Shown here: piece after piece, positions 54,732-63,598 of the stretch | How the letters are laid out: every line of letters starts with the position of its first letter | How positions within the stretch are numbered: position 1 is the stretch's first letter | Notes under the pieces: model-generated | Databases searched by the model: none | Seen by the model: the letters and a program-made list of their open reading frames with translations, nothing else | What the model was told of the DNA's origin: nothing | Made by a program: the position numbers and the translations under genes | Origin: Mycolicibacterium peregrinum | GTDB taxonomy: Bacteria > Actinomycetota > Actinomycetes > Mycobacteriales > Mycobacteriaceae | Assembly (NCBI RefSeq): GCF_001665785.1 | Contig: NZ_LZSO01000008.1 | Coordinates: 186,001 to 250,000 of the forward strand | Length of the DNA stretch: 64,000 nucleotides | Reading direction: 5' to 3'

Positions 54732-54732
54732 T

Positions 54733-55341
54733 ATGAAAGCAGAGCCATCACCGGTTGGCAAGACCGCCGGAGCGGGGCGTCCCCGTGACCCGCGCATCGA
54801 CGCTGCCATATTGCAGGCCACCATGGACCTGCTTGTCGAAATCGGTTACGCGAACCTGACGATGGCCGCGGTCGCCGAGCGCGCGCAGACCACGAAAACC
54901 GCGCTGTACCGCCGGTGGTCCAGTAAGGCCGAGTTGGTCCACGAGGCGGTGTTCCCCGCGACCGCGTCGGGCCTGACCGCGCCGGCCGGTGACATCGCCG
55001 CCGACATCCGGGCGATGATCGGCGCCGCCCGCGATGTGTTCACCAGCCCGGTGATGCGTGCGGCCCTGCCCGGACTGGTCGCCGACGTCGTCGCCGACAC
55101 CGACCTGAACTCCCGCGTGATGCAGCGGTTCGCCGGGACGTTCGTCACCGTGCGGGCCCGGATCGTCGACGGCATCGTCCGGGGTGAGGTCCAACCAGAC
55201 GTCGACCCCGACCGCCTGGTGGAGCTCATCGGCGGGTCGACCATGCTGCGGATGCTGCTGTGGCCCGAACGTGAACTCGACGACGAGTGGGTGGCGCAGA
55301 CGGCGGCCATCCTGGTGCACGGGGCCACCGTCAAACCGTGA
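54733..55341 (+). CDS. TetR-family regulator (Rv3167c homologue)
   Basis: 202 residues. Typical start (KTAGAGRPRDPRIDAAILQA), HTH (LTMAAVAERAQTTKTALYRRWSSKAELV) and a helical TetR_C ligand domain. By position it is the homologue of Rv3167c. The ATG at 54733 sits right after the operator, implying a very short or absent leader. An upstream in-frame ATG at 54637 lies inside the divergent gene and is unlikely. Confidence 0.9.
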   Translation: MKAEPSPVGKTAGAGRPRDPRIDAAILQATMDLLVEIGYANLTMAAVAERAQTTKTALYRRWSSKAELVHEAVFPATASGLTAPAGDIAADIRAMIGAARDVFTSPVMRAALPGLVADVVADTDLNSRVMQRFAGTFVTVRARIVDGIVRGEVQPDVDPDRLVELIGGSTMLRMLLWPERELDDEWVAQTAAILVHGATVKP

Positions 55342-55413
55342 CGTCCGACGCCTTTACTTCAGACTGAGGACAAATCTTTCGAGCGGTCCCGGCGCCGCAT
55401 AGCCTGCGGCCAC

Positions 55414-56730
55414 GTGACTGTTACCGACCCACGTCCACTGGCCACCGCCAAGCCGAGTGCGCGCACCGTCGCGTTGGGCAGTGCGGTCGGCACCACGATC
55501 GAGTGGTACGACTTCTATCTGTATGCCACGGCTGCGGCCCTGGTCTTCAAACCGCTGTTCTTCCCCAATATTTCGTCGACGGCAGGCACACTGGCCTCGT
55601 TCGCGACCTACGCCGCAGGGTTCGGGGCCCGGCCCCTGGGCGCCCTGATATCGGGCCACTACGGAGATCGTCTGGGGCGCAAGTCTGTTCTGGTAGCGGC
55701 ACTCGTCGGCATGGGCCTGAGCACCTTCGCGATCGGACTCCTGCCGACCTACGCCCAGATCGGGCTGGCCGCACCCGTGCTGCTGGTCATCCTGCGGTTG
55801 CTCCAGGGGCTGGCGGTGGGTGCCGAATGGGGCGGTGCGGCACTGCTTTCGGTGGAACACGCGCCGGCCGGTCGACGCGGTCTGTTCGGCAGCTTCACTC
55901 AGTTGGGTTCGCCGGCGGGCATGTTGTTGTCGACGGCGGTCTTCTATCTCACCAGGACGGTCACCGGCCCCGACGCCTTCCTCGCCTATGGTTGGCGAGT
56001 CCCCTTCCTGCTCAGCGCCGTTCTGGTCGTCATCGGCCTGGTGATCCGGCTGAGGCTGACCGATGCCGAGATGTTCACGCAGGTCCGGGATCGCGGCGAG
56101 GTGGCACGGCTGCCGGTGCTGGAGGTAGTGCGCACACAGCCGCGCAACGTGTTGATCACCACGGCACTGCGGTTCTCGCAGATCGCCCTGTTCGTCCTGT
56201 TGACCACGTATTCATTGACGTACCTGCAGGATTCGTCGTCGGCGGGCAGCCAGGTCGGCTTGACAGCTGTGTTGATCGCCTCCGCGGTGGGCCTGATCAG
56301 CACGCCGGCGTGGGCCGTGCTGTCGGACCGGGTCGGCAGGCGGCCTCCGTATCTGTTCGGTGCGGTGGCCGGAGTGTTGGCCCTGATCCTGTTCTTCGTC
56401 GCCGCCGGAACCGGATCGCACATCGCGATCGTGTTGTCGATCGTGTTCGGTGTCAACGTCGCCCACGACGCCATGTACGGGCCGCAGGCCGCCTGGTTCT
56501 CCGAACTGTTCGATACGCGGGTGCGCTACAGCGGTGCGTCGCTGGGTTATCAGATCGGTGCCGTGCTCTCGGGTGGCTTCGCACCGCTGATCGCCGCGGC
56601 ACTGCTGGTCGCCGGCGGTGGCAGCCCCTGGCTGATCGTCGGGTATTTCGCGGTGCTGACGGCGATCACCTTCACGGCTGCCTATTTCGCGCGGGAAACA
56701 CATCTGGACGAGATCGGGGACGCACGATGA
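55414..56730 (+). CDS. MHS-family MFS transporter
   Basis: 438 residues, 12 helices, of the metabolite:H+ symporter group (ProP/ShiA-like). Family signs: GTTIEWYDFYLYATAAALVF in helix 1, SGHYGDRLGRKSVLVAAL in loop 2-3, and RLLQGLAVGAEWGGAAL in helix 4. Imports organic acids or related compounds. GTG start lies 8 bases after TAGCCT (55400-55405). The stop overlaps the monooxygenase start (ATGA), linking uptake to oxidation. Confidence 0.9.
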   Translation: MTVTDPRPLATAKPSARTVALGSAVGTTIEWYDFYLYATAAALVFKPLFFPNISSTAGTLASFATYAAGFGARPLGALISGHYGDRLGRKSVLVAALVGMGLSTFAIGLLPTYAQIGLAAPVLLVILRLLQGLAVGAEWGGAALLSVEHAPAGRRGLFGSFTQLGSPAGMLLSTAVFYLTRTVTGPDAFLAYGWRVPFLLSAVLVVIGLVIRLRLTDAEMFTQVRDRGEVARLPVLEVVRTQPRNVLITTALRFSQIALFVLLTTYSLTYLQDSSSAGSQVGLTAVLIASAVGLISTPAWAVLSDRVGRRPPYLFGAVAGVLALILFFVAAGTGSHIAIVLSIVFGVNVAHDAMYGPQAAWFSELFDTRVRYSGASLGYQIGAVLSGGFAPLIAAALLVAGGGSPWLIVGYFAVLTAITFTAAYFARETHLDEIGDAR

Positions 56731-58091
56731 CCAGGATCTACCTCAACGCCTTCGACATGGCCTGTGTCGGACACCAGTCCCCGGGGTTGTGGCGTCATCC
56801 CGAAGATCAGGGCTACCGGTACCGCGAACTCGGGTACTGGACGGAGCTGGCCCGCACGCTCGAGGCCGGTGGCTTCGACGCGCTGTTTCTCGCCGACGTG
56901 CTCGGCGTCTACGACGTCTACGGCGGTTCACGGGATGCGGCGGTGGCCGACGCCGCACAGGTACCCGTCAACGACCCGACGCTGGCGGTTTCGGCCATGG
57001 CAGCGGTCACCGAAACCCTGGGATTCGGTGTCACGGCGTCGTTGACCTATGAGCAGCCCTACGCCTTGGCGCGTCGGTTCGCCACCCTGGATCACCTGAC
57101 GGGCGGTCGGGTGGCCTGGAACATCGTCACGTCCTATCTCGACAGTGCCGCACGCAATCTGGGACTGGACACCCAGATCCCACATGACGAACGGTACGAG
57201 ATAGCCGAGGAGTATCTCGAGGTCTGCTACAAGCTGTGGGAGGCATCGTGGGAACCCGACGCCGTCGTCCGAGACCGGGAGCGGGGCGTGTTCACCGACC
57301 CGGCGAAAGTCCATGACATCGAGCACAAGGGGCGCTACTTCAGCGTCCCAGGGCCGTTCCTGTGCGAACCGTCTCCGCAGCGCACCCCTGTGCTGTTTCA
57401 GGCGGGTGCCTCGCCGCGGGGAGTCCGGTTCGCCGCGGCGCATGCCGAGGCGGTGTTCGTTTCCGGCCCGTCGCCCGAAATCGTGGCCAAGCCGGTCAAG
57501 GCGCTGCGCGCCGCCGCCGCGGAACACGGCCGAGATCCCCGGTCCATCAAGGTGTTCACGATGCTGACCCCGATCGTCGCCGAAACCCACGACGACGCGG
57601 TCGCCAAGCTGGACGACTACCGGCAGTACGTCAGCACCGAAGGTGCGCTGGCGCTGTTCGGCGGCTGGACCGGGGTCGATCTGGCCGAACTCGGGGCCGA
57701 CGAACCGCTGAGATACGTCCAGACCGAGGCCAATCGTTCGGCGCTGGCGTCGTTTACCACGCAGGACCGGAATTGGACGGCGGGGGAGCTGGCCGACGAG
57801 GTCGGTCTGGGCGGGCGTGGCCCGGTGGTGGTGGGTTCGCCGACCGAGGTCGCCGACGAACTCGAACGCTGGGTCGACGAGGCCGACGTCGACGGGTTCA
57901 ACCTGGCCTATGTCACGACACCGGGCACCTTCGTCGACTTCGCCCGCCATGTCGTTCCCGAACTGCGTCGTCGCGGCAGGGTGCCCGACCACGGTGAGCG
58001 GGTGACACTCCGTGAGCACCTGGGAGGGGCCGGACCGTTCCTCTCGATTGACCATCCCGGTGCCGCTCACCGGCCGCCGGACTGGGCCTGA
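56727..58091 (+). CDS. NtaA/SnaA/DszA-family flavin monooxygenase
   Basis: 454 residues, the same length as DszA. Features: GLWRHPEDQGYRYRELGYW near the start, GGFDALFLADVLGVYD, RRFATLDHLTGGRVAWNIVTS and DERYEIAEEYLEVCYKLWE, followed by VLFQAGASPRGVRFAA. These two-component enzymes use reduced FMN to oxidise sulfones, chelators (NTA) or sulfonates. No flavin reductase gene is adjacent. Coupled to an MHS transporter, suggesting use of an imported compound. Confidence 0.9.
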   Translation: MTRIYLNAFDMACVGHQSPGLWRHPEDQGYRYRELGYWTELARTLEAGGFDALFLADVLGVYDVYGGSRDAAVADAAQVPVNDPTLAVSAMAAVTETLGFGVTASLTYEQPYALARRFATLDHLTGGRVAWNIVTSYLDSAARNLGLDTQIPHDERYEIAEEYLEVCYKLWEASWEPDAVVRDRERGVFTDPAKVHDIEHKGRYFSVPGPFLCEPSPQRTPVLFQAGASPRGVRFAAAHAEAVFVSGPSPEIVAKPVKALRAAAAEHGRDPRSIKVFTMLTPIVAETHDDAVAKLDDYRQYVSTEGALALFGGWTGVDLAELGADEPLRYVQTEANRSALASFTTQDRNWTAGELADEVGLGGRGPVVVGSPTEVADELERWVDEADVDGFNLAYVTTPGTFVDFARHVVPELRRRGRVPDHGERVTLREHLGGAGPFLSIDHPGAAHRPPDWA

Positions 58092-58132
58092 GGCATTGAC
58101 ATGAACCACGGTTGAGGTCCGACACTGGTGGA

Positions 58133-58531
58133 ATGAACCTGAAGGACCGGCAGGACATCAGGGCCGTCATGGCCGCCACCACCGACCTGTGGGTAGCACA
58201 CGACATGGATGGCTGGGGCCGGTATTTCACCGAGGATGCCGACTTCGTCGCGCACGGCGGATTGTGGTGGACCTCGCGTCAAGCGAATGTCGAAGGGCAC
58301 CGCGATGTTCCGGAATCCGTTGTCCGGCAGAAGTGCAACTACACCCAACGGGTCGAGTCCATCGCCGAGGTCGCTCCGGGTGTGGCGCTGGTGCACACCC
58401 GCTGGGACTGGCCCGGCCATGTCCAGCCGGGCGCACAGGCACAGGACCGGAGCGGCATCATCAGCTACGTCCTCGTCGAGAACGACGGGCACTGGCTGAT
58501 CCGCTCCGCGCACAACACCCGGGTGCGCTAG
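58133..58531 (+). CDS. NTF2/SnoaL-like protein
   Basis: 132 residues with the cone-shaped NTF2-like fold pattern: an N-terminal helix (KDRQDIRAVMAATTDLWVAHDMDGW), YFTEDADFVAHGG and the C-terminal strands GIISYVLVENDGHWLIRSAH. Members are isomerases, hydratases or small-ligand binders in catabolic operons. Co-oriented with the DszA-like gene (41-bp gap) and 2 bp from the next gene. Confidence 0.85.
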   Translation: MNLKDRQDIRAVMAATTDLWVAHDMDGWGRYFTEDADFVAHGGLWWTSRQANVEGHRDVPESVVRQKCNYTQRVESIAEVAPGVALVHTRWDWPGHVQPGAQAQDRSGIISYVLVENDGHWLIRSAHNTRVR

Positions 58532-58533
58532 CG

Positions 58534-59208
58534 ATGGCCATCCAACCCTTTCCCACCGATTGGCAGACCGCGCTGGTGTTGGTGGCACACCCGGATGATC
58601 CCGAGTACGGCGTCGGGGCCGCCGTCGCGAAATGGACCGACGAGGGTAAGTCCGTGAAGTACGCGCTGGCCTCGCGCGGCGAGGTCGGTATCGCCGGTAT
58701 GCCGCCCGAACAGGCCGGCCCGTTGCGGGAAGGAGAGCAGCGGCGGTCGGCGGCGATCGTCGGGGTCGATGACGTGTCGTTCTGGGACTTTCCGGACAGC
58801 AACATCCGTGACACCCCTGAGCTGCGGGCCAAGATCGCCGACACCATCGTGGCGGTGCGTCCCGATGTCGTCGTCACCCTCTACAGCGGGCCCAGTTGGG
58901 CGCCCGGCGCACCCAATCAGCGCGACCACATCGAATTCGCCCGTGCCGTCGCGGCGGCATACGACAGCCTGACCGACCCGCCGGCCTGGCTCTTCGAGAA
59001 CGGGCCGGACCCGTCGCACTGCGAGGTCGTCGACGGCTATACCGATGTGGCAGTGAGTTCTCTTGCCGCCCATGAGGTTTACCTGTCGGTGCTCGACCCG
59101 CAGACGCCCGTCGTCGAGCATGCCCGACAACAGGTGGAGATGTCGACTCCCGCCCTGCCGGGATTCGGTGGACGCACGGTCGGCTTCATTCTGAAGCGGC
59201 ATCGCTGA
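58534..59208 (+). CDS. PIG-L family zinc deacetylase/hydrolase
   Basis: 224 residues. The zinc motif is VLVAHPDDPEYG (His-Pro-Asp-Asp) and the later metal region is NQRDHIEFARAV, the DHxxxxR equivalent. Catalytic Asp is the second Asp of HPDD. PIG-L enzymes remove acyl groups from sugar amides or hydrolyse related compounds; MshB is the mycothiol member, but this is a different, smaller type. It starts 2 bp after the NTF2-like stop. Confidence 0.88.
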   Translation: MAIQPFPTDWQTALVLVAHPDDPEYGVGAAVAKWTDEGKSVKYALASRGEVGIAGMPPEQAGPLREGEQRRSAAIVGVDDVSFWDFPDSNIRDTPELRAKIADTIVAVRPDVVVTLYSGPSWAPGAPNQRDHIEFARAVAAAYDSLTDPPAWLFENGPDPSHCEVVDGYTDVAVSSLAAHEVYLSVLDPQTPVVEHARQQVEMSTPALPGFGGRTVGFILKRHR

Positions 59209-59239
59209 ACCGGGCAGGAGGCGGCCTACCATCGCACCT

Positions 59240-60286
59240 GTGCGTGCAGTGGTCTATTCCGAGGTGGGCGGTCGGCCCGTCGTGGTCGACGTGGCCGATC
59301 CCGGATGTCCTGACGACGGGGTGGTCGTCGAGGTGGCGGCCACTGGCGTGTGCCGGTCCGACTGGCATGCGTGGCGGGGCCACGATCCAGTGGCCTTGCC
59401 GATCATTCCGGGACATGAGTTCGCGGGGACTGTCGTGGCGGTGGGCGCCGAGGTATCGGGCTGGCAGGTGGGCGATCGGGTGACCGCGCCGTTCGTCCTG
59501 GGTTGCGGTCGCTGCGAGTTCTGCGCGTCTGGCAACGCCCAGGTGTGCCCCGACCAGCTCCAGCCGGGGTTCACTCTGCCCGGCTCCTTCGCGCAGCGGG
59601 TCGCGGTCCCGCGGGCGCAGGCCAACCTTGTGCGTCTGCCCGACGCGGTCTCGTTCGTGGCGGCAGCCTCGCTGGGCTGCCGGTTCGCGACCTCGTACCG
59701 AGCCCTGGTCGCTCATGGTGAGGTACAGCCCGGCCAGTGGGTCGCCGTCCACGGGTGCGGCGGGGTAGGCCTGTCGGCGGTGATGATCGCGAAAGCCTTC
59801 GGCGCCAAGGTCGTTGCCGTGGACCGCAGCGCTCAGGCACTGGACGTCGCGAGCCGTCTCGGAGCCGATGAGCAGATCAACGCCACCGAGGTCCCTGACA
59901 CCGCAGCCGAAGTCGTGCAACGGACCGGCGGCGGGGCACACGTCGGGGTTGACGCGATCGGGCATCCGGCGGTCGCAGCGGCCTCCGTGTCCTCGTTGCG
60001 GCGGCGCGGTCGGCACATCCAGGTCGGGCTGCTGCTGGGTGATGCGGCACAGACCGCGTTCCCGATGGACCGGGTGATCGCCCAGGAACTCGCGATCCTC
60101 GGGTCGCACGGTATGCCGGCCGTCGACTACCCGGCGATGCTGGGTCTTCTCGCGTCCGGTGCACTGCAACCGGAGTTGCTGGTAACCCGGCGGGTGGAGC
60201 TCGAGCAGGCGGGCGCGGCGATGGCCGCCATGGACACGCCCCCCGGGCCGGGGATGACGATCATCGAGCCGGCCTCGACGGGCTAG
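59240..60286 (+). CDS. Zinc-dependent alcohol dehydrogenase
   Basis: 348 residues. Catalytic zinc ligands in GVCRSDWHAW and GHEFAG, structural zinc cysteines CGRCEFCASGNAQVC, and NAD site HGCGGVGLSAVMIAKAFGA. Close to AdhA-like mycobacterial enzymes. GTG start 7 bases after TACCAT (59227-59232), so it may have its own leaderless promoter within the operon. Its stop shares CTAG with the stop of the convergent crotonase gene. Confidence 0.9.
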   Translation: MRAVVYSEVGGRPVVVDVADPGCPDDGVVVEVAATGVCRSDWHAWRGHDPVALPIIPGHEFAGTVVAVGAEVSGWQVGDRVTAPFVLGCGRCEFCASGNAQVCPDQLQPGFTLPGSFAQRVAVPRAQANLVRLPDAVSFVAAASLGCRFATSYRALVAHGEVQPGQWVAVHGCGGVGLSAVMIAKAFGAKVVAVDRSAQALDVASRLGADEQINATEVPDTAAEVVQRTGGGAHVGVDAIGHPAVAAASVSSLRRRGRHIQVGLLLGDAAQTAFPMDRVIAQELAILGSHGMPAVDYPAMLGLLASGALQPELLVTRRVELEQAGAAMAAMDTPPGPGMTIIEPASTG

Positions 60287-61050
60287 CTGTCGATCTGGCC
60301 CCGGTTACGTTGGGCCACTGCCTGATAGCGGTCTCCCAGACCGTCGAAATCACGGGCCTGCGCGCCGGCGATCTCCTGCTCGGCGGCGAGCGCGGGACCG
60401 ACGATCGGCCGGCTGCCGCGGGTGTAGATCTCTTTGAGGCCGGCCATGGTCGGTCCAGGCACCTCGGCGATCTGACCGGCCAGTTCCAGTGCCCGCTCCA
60501 GCAACTGCTCGTGCGGCACCACCTCGGTGACCAGGCCGAGGTGTTCGGCGCGGGCGGCGTCGATGACCTCGCCGGTCATCGACAGCCGGCGTGCCATGGC
60601 CGCACCCACCACGTGAGGCAGTCGTGCGGTCATCCCGCCACCGGGCAGGATGCCGACCCGGGCGTGGGTGTCGGCGAACACCGCCCGCTCGGAGGCGACC
60701 AGGAAGTCGCAGCCCAGCGCCATCTCCAGTCCACCGGTGAACGTGGCCCCGTTGATCGCCCCGACGATCGGGGTGCGCAACTCGCCGGTCTTGGTGATGC
60801 AGTTGTGCGACCGGAACTTCTCGAAGTAATCCATTCCGAGGGTCTGCGCCTCTTTGAGGTCGACGCCGGCGCAGAAGGCGGGGTCGGTCCCGGTGAGCAC
60901 GATCGTCCGTACGGACGGGTCGGTGTCGGCCTCGTCCAGGGCGCTGTACAGCTCCTCGATCAGCTCGCGTCCCAGCGCGTTCCGCGACTGTGGACGATGC
61001 AGGGTGAGGACCCGGACGGCGCCGTGGTCAGTGGTCAGGACGGTCGTCAT
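60283..61050 (-). CDS. Enoyl-CoA hydratase/isomerase family protein
   Basis: 255-residue crotonase. Oxyanion-hole segments are AFCAGVDLKE and INGATFTGGLEMALGCD. In place of the two catalytic glutamates of true hydratases the protein has THARVGILPGGG and a region without the second Glu, so plain hydration is doubtful; isomerase, hydrolase or dehalogenase-like chemistry is possible. Convergent with the alcohol dehydrogenase, overlapping by four bases. Confidence 0.88.
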   Translation of the reverse strand: MTTVLTTDHGAVRVLTLHRPQSRNALGRELIEELYSALDEADTDPSVRTIVLTGTDPAFCAGVDLKEAQTLGMDYFEKFRSHNCITKTGELRTPIVGAINGATFTGGLEMALGCDFLVASERAVFADTHARVGILPGGGMTARLPHVVGAAMARRLSMTGEVIDAARAEHLGLVTEVVPHEQLLERALELAGQIAEVPGPTMAGLKEIYTRGSRPIVGPALAAEQEIAGAQARDFDGLGDRYQAVAQRNRGQIDS

Positions 61051-61228
61051 GAGTTCGAATGTAGCCCGTCCACTCCAGTAGCGGAGAAAGTGCTGTCCAT
61101 TGGCTCGTAACTACCTGTGAGCCTGAGGAATTCGAGTAGTCGAGTACGCGCGTGCTTTGCCGCCGGCCAGTCCATCCTGAGGTACAGCCGCGGTCCGGCC
61201 GCGCACTCGACGCCGAAGGAGTTCCATC

Positions 61229-63055
61229 ATGTCGACCGTCCGCGCCTCCAACGCCGTGCTCGCCGTCAACGCCTTCTGCGGTGACGCCAAAACCCTGCTG
61301 GCCTTCGACCTGACCGCCTCGGCGCGCACCGGTTTGGCCGGATTCACCGTCGAGGTTCATCCGCCCGGAGTTCCGCCGTACTTCGTCGACAACAATCTGC
61401 GGCTGGCGGCTTCGCCCGCGCATGCCCAGGTACCGGGACAGTCCCCGTTTTCGAGTGTGAATGCCCCGATCCACAAGTTTCGCTGGGTGCATGTGCCCGG
61501 CCTGGTGCATCAGGGCGGTTCACCGGCCTTCGGTGCCTACACCTACGTCGTCACCCCGCGCTACTTCAGTGGTGACGGTGCGTTGCAGCCGCCGGATTCG
61601 AGCCGTGCGGTGGCCGTCGAGGTGGAAGTCGGCCCCTTCGTCAAGGGCAACCTGGCAGCCGGTTTCACGCGCGGCTATGTGCAATCCCAGGCGTTCGTCC
61701 GGCATTTCGGGTCGGCCACACACCTGCGGCCTGCGGACGGCTCCTTGATCTTCGATACCTCGGCGGCGGCAGCCGCCGGACCCGGTGGCCAGACCTACAG
61801 TTACGCAGCGGAATACGAGTGGCTGGGGTTCACGGCCCGCAAGCATGTCCTCGACCTGTTGTCGGAGGCGCAGTCCGATCCGTCGCTGTCGGTCGACGTC
61901 TTCGCCTACGACCTCAATGAACCCGACGTGTGTTCCCTGCTGCTCAAGTTGGCCGCGAACAATCAGGTCAGGATCATTCTCGACGACTGCCCCGAGCACC
62001 ACAACACCACGAGTCCGACGGCCGAGGACCAGTTCTACGACATGTTCACCGCGCAGGCGGGCGCCGGCTCGATCCTGCGGGGCCACTTCAGCCGCTACGC
62101 CCACGACAAGGTGCTGGTGGTCTCCGACAAGGACGGCGCGCGCACCGTGCTGACCGGGTCGACCAACTTCTCGATCAACGGACTGTACGTCAACGCCAAC
62201 CATGTCCTGGTCTTCGATGACCGGCAGGTCGCGGCCACCTACGCCGCGGTGTTCGACGAGGTATGGCGAGAGGGGGTCAAGACCAAACCGTTCGCGGCGT
62301 CGCAGTGGGCAGCCGTCCCTTACCCGTTCGGCGGCGCCGGGTCGGACACCCCGGCCACGTCGATCACGTTCTCGCCACATACCGCCGGCACCGCCGGCCA
62401 GATCCTGGGCGGGCTGGTCGAGCGGGTGAACGCCGAATCGACGACAACATCGCCGCCGGGGTCGGTGTTCTTCGCGGTCATGGATCTGGGCGGCACCTCG
62501 GCCAACCCGGTCTACGACGCACTGAATCAGATCCATTCGGACCCGGCGGTGTTCAGCATGGGAATCTCCGACGCCCCCAAGGGTGTCTCCCTGTACGTAA
62601 GGGGCCAAAAGACCGGCCTGCTGGTAACGGGAAAGCCTGGCCACGTGGTCCTGCCTCCGCCGTTCGACCAGGTGCCACAAGTTGTCGGGCACGAGGTGCA
62701 TCACAAGTTCGTGGTGTGTGGTTTCCGTGGTGCCGAGCCGGTGGTGTACTGCGGATCGTCGAATCTGGCGTTGGGCGGGGAACAGGCCAACGGTGACAAC
62801 CTGCTTGCCATCCGTGATGAAGACGTCGCCACGGCCTTCGTGATCGAGGCTGTGGAATTGGTCGATCACTATCAGTTCCTGGACACACTCAGCAGCAAGT
62901 CCGGAACATCACCGGGCACCGCCGGGGCGACCGCCGACCGTAGGAGTGCCGCGGCTGCAGCGGGCTGGTTCCTTGGAACCACCGACGCCTGGGCGCAGAA
63001 GTATTTCGATCCCGACGACCTGCACTGTGCTGACCGGATCTTCTTCGGCAACTGA
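61229..63055 (+). CDS. Phospholipase D-like protein with two HKD regions
   Basis: 608 residues. The first HKD region has H292-D-K294, Asp300 one place later than consensus, and GSTN at 310-313. The second has H491-H-K493 and GSSN at 509-512, but the Asp position is Gly498. The N-terminal ~190 residues are beta-rich and unrecognised. No signal peptide, so it is probably cytosolic: a nuclease or lipid-active PLD. ATG with GAAGGAG upstream. It ends 1 bp from the convergent ParB-like gene. Confidence 0.8.
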   Translation: MSTVRASNAVLAVNAFCGDAKTLLAFDLTASARTGLAGFTVEVHPPGVPPYFVDNNLRLAASPAHAQVPGQSPFSSVNAPIHKFRWVHVPGLVHQGGSPAFGAYTYVVTPRYFSGDGALQPPDSSRAVAVEVEVGPFVKGNLAAGFTRGYVQSQAFVRHFGSATHLRPADGSLIFDTSAAAAAGPGGQTYSYAAEYEWLGFTARKHVLDLLSEAQSDPSLSVDVFAYDLNEPDVCSLLLKLAANNQVRIILDDCPEHHNTTSPTAEDQFYDMFTAQAGAGSILRGHFSRYAHDKVLVVSDKDGARTVLTGSTNFSINGLYVNANHVLVFDDRQVAATYAAVFDEVWREGVKTKPFAASQWAAVPYPFGGAGSDTPATSITFSPHTAGTAGQILGGLVERVNAESTTTSPPGSVFFAVMDLGGTSANPVYDALNQIHSDPAVFSMGISDAPKGVSLYVRGQKTGLLVTGKPGHVVLPPPFDQVPQVVGHEVHHKFVVCGFRGAEPVVYCGSSNLALGGEQANGDNLLAIRDEDVATAFVIEAVELVDHYQFLDTLSSKSGTSPGTAGATADRRSAAAAAGWFLGTTDAWAQKYFDPDDLHCADRIFFGN

Positions 63056-63056
63056 G

Positions 63057-63443
63057 CTATCCCGAAGTGGGCATCGCCGCGAGAATTACGGGGATGTCGG
63101 TGTTTTCGTCGACGTAGTAACTGGCGCACACCCGGTGATACCCGTCGGCGATCTGCAACGGAACAGCGCTGGACAGCTGACCGCGAACCAGCAGGATCGG
63201 TGACAGCGGGGTGCCCTGATCGACCTTTTGCAGGTCCGCCTTGACGTGGGCGTTGTCTTTCGGCAGCAGGGGCAGCCCGGCCGCACGCAGGATGTCCTTG
63301 GCTTTCTTGTGCGCGACGGTGCCACCACGCAATGAGTCGATGATGGCGGCAACCGCGTCCTTGTCGGCGATCAGCTCCAGGTAGTCGGCTGCAGCGGGGT
63401 AGTCGTGGGTCTCGGGCTTGTCCAGCCAGTGGATCTTCGGCAT
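63057..63443 (-). CDS. ParB/sulfiredoxin-like small protein
   Basis: 128 residues. The C-terminal half reads PLSPILLVRGQLSSAVPLQI followed by ADGYHRVCASYYVDENTDIP; the DGYHR segment (100-104) matches the ParB/Srx nucleotide-binding loop. The N-terminal half is helical (AADYLELIADKDAVAAIIDSL). It may bind CTP/ATP or act as a nuclease-fold protein; stand-alone members of this size have no agreed role. AAAGGGG precedes the ATG. Convergent with the PLD gene, upstream of nothing obvious. Confidence 0.7.
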   Translation of the reverse strand: MPKIHWLDKPETHDYPAAADYLELIADKDAVAAIIDSLRGGTVAHKKAKDILRAAGLPLLPKDNAHVKADLQKVDQGTPLSPILLVRGQLSSAVPLQIADGYHRVCASYYVDENTDIPVILAAMPTSG

Positions 63444-63598
63444 CTGGGTGCCCCTTTCGGTGTCAACCGGCGGGTGAGTGTGCGTCACGCGGACGTGCTG
63501 CCATCCTGCCCGCAGAATCGGGAATGAGCACGCGTAGTCAGCTACTCGACCGAACCCGGAAAAACACTGTGAGACAGCCGATATCTGGCTGAGCGCGA

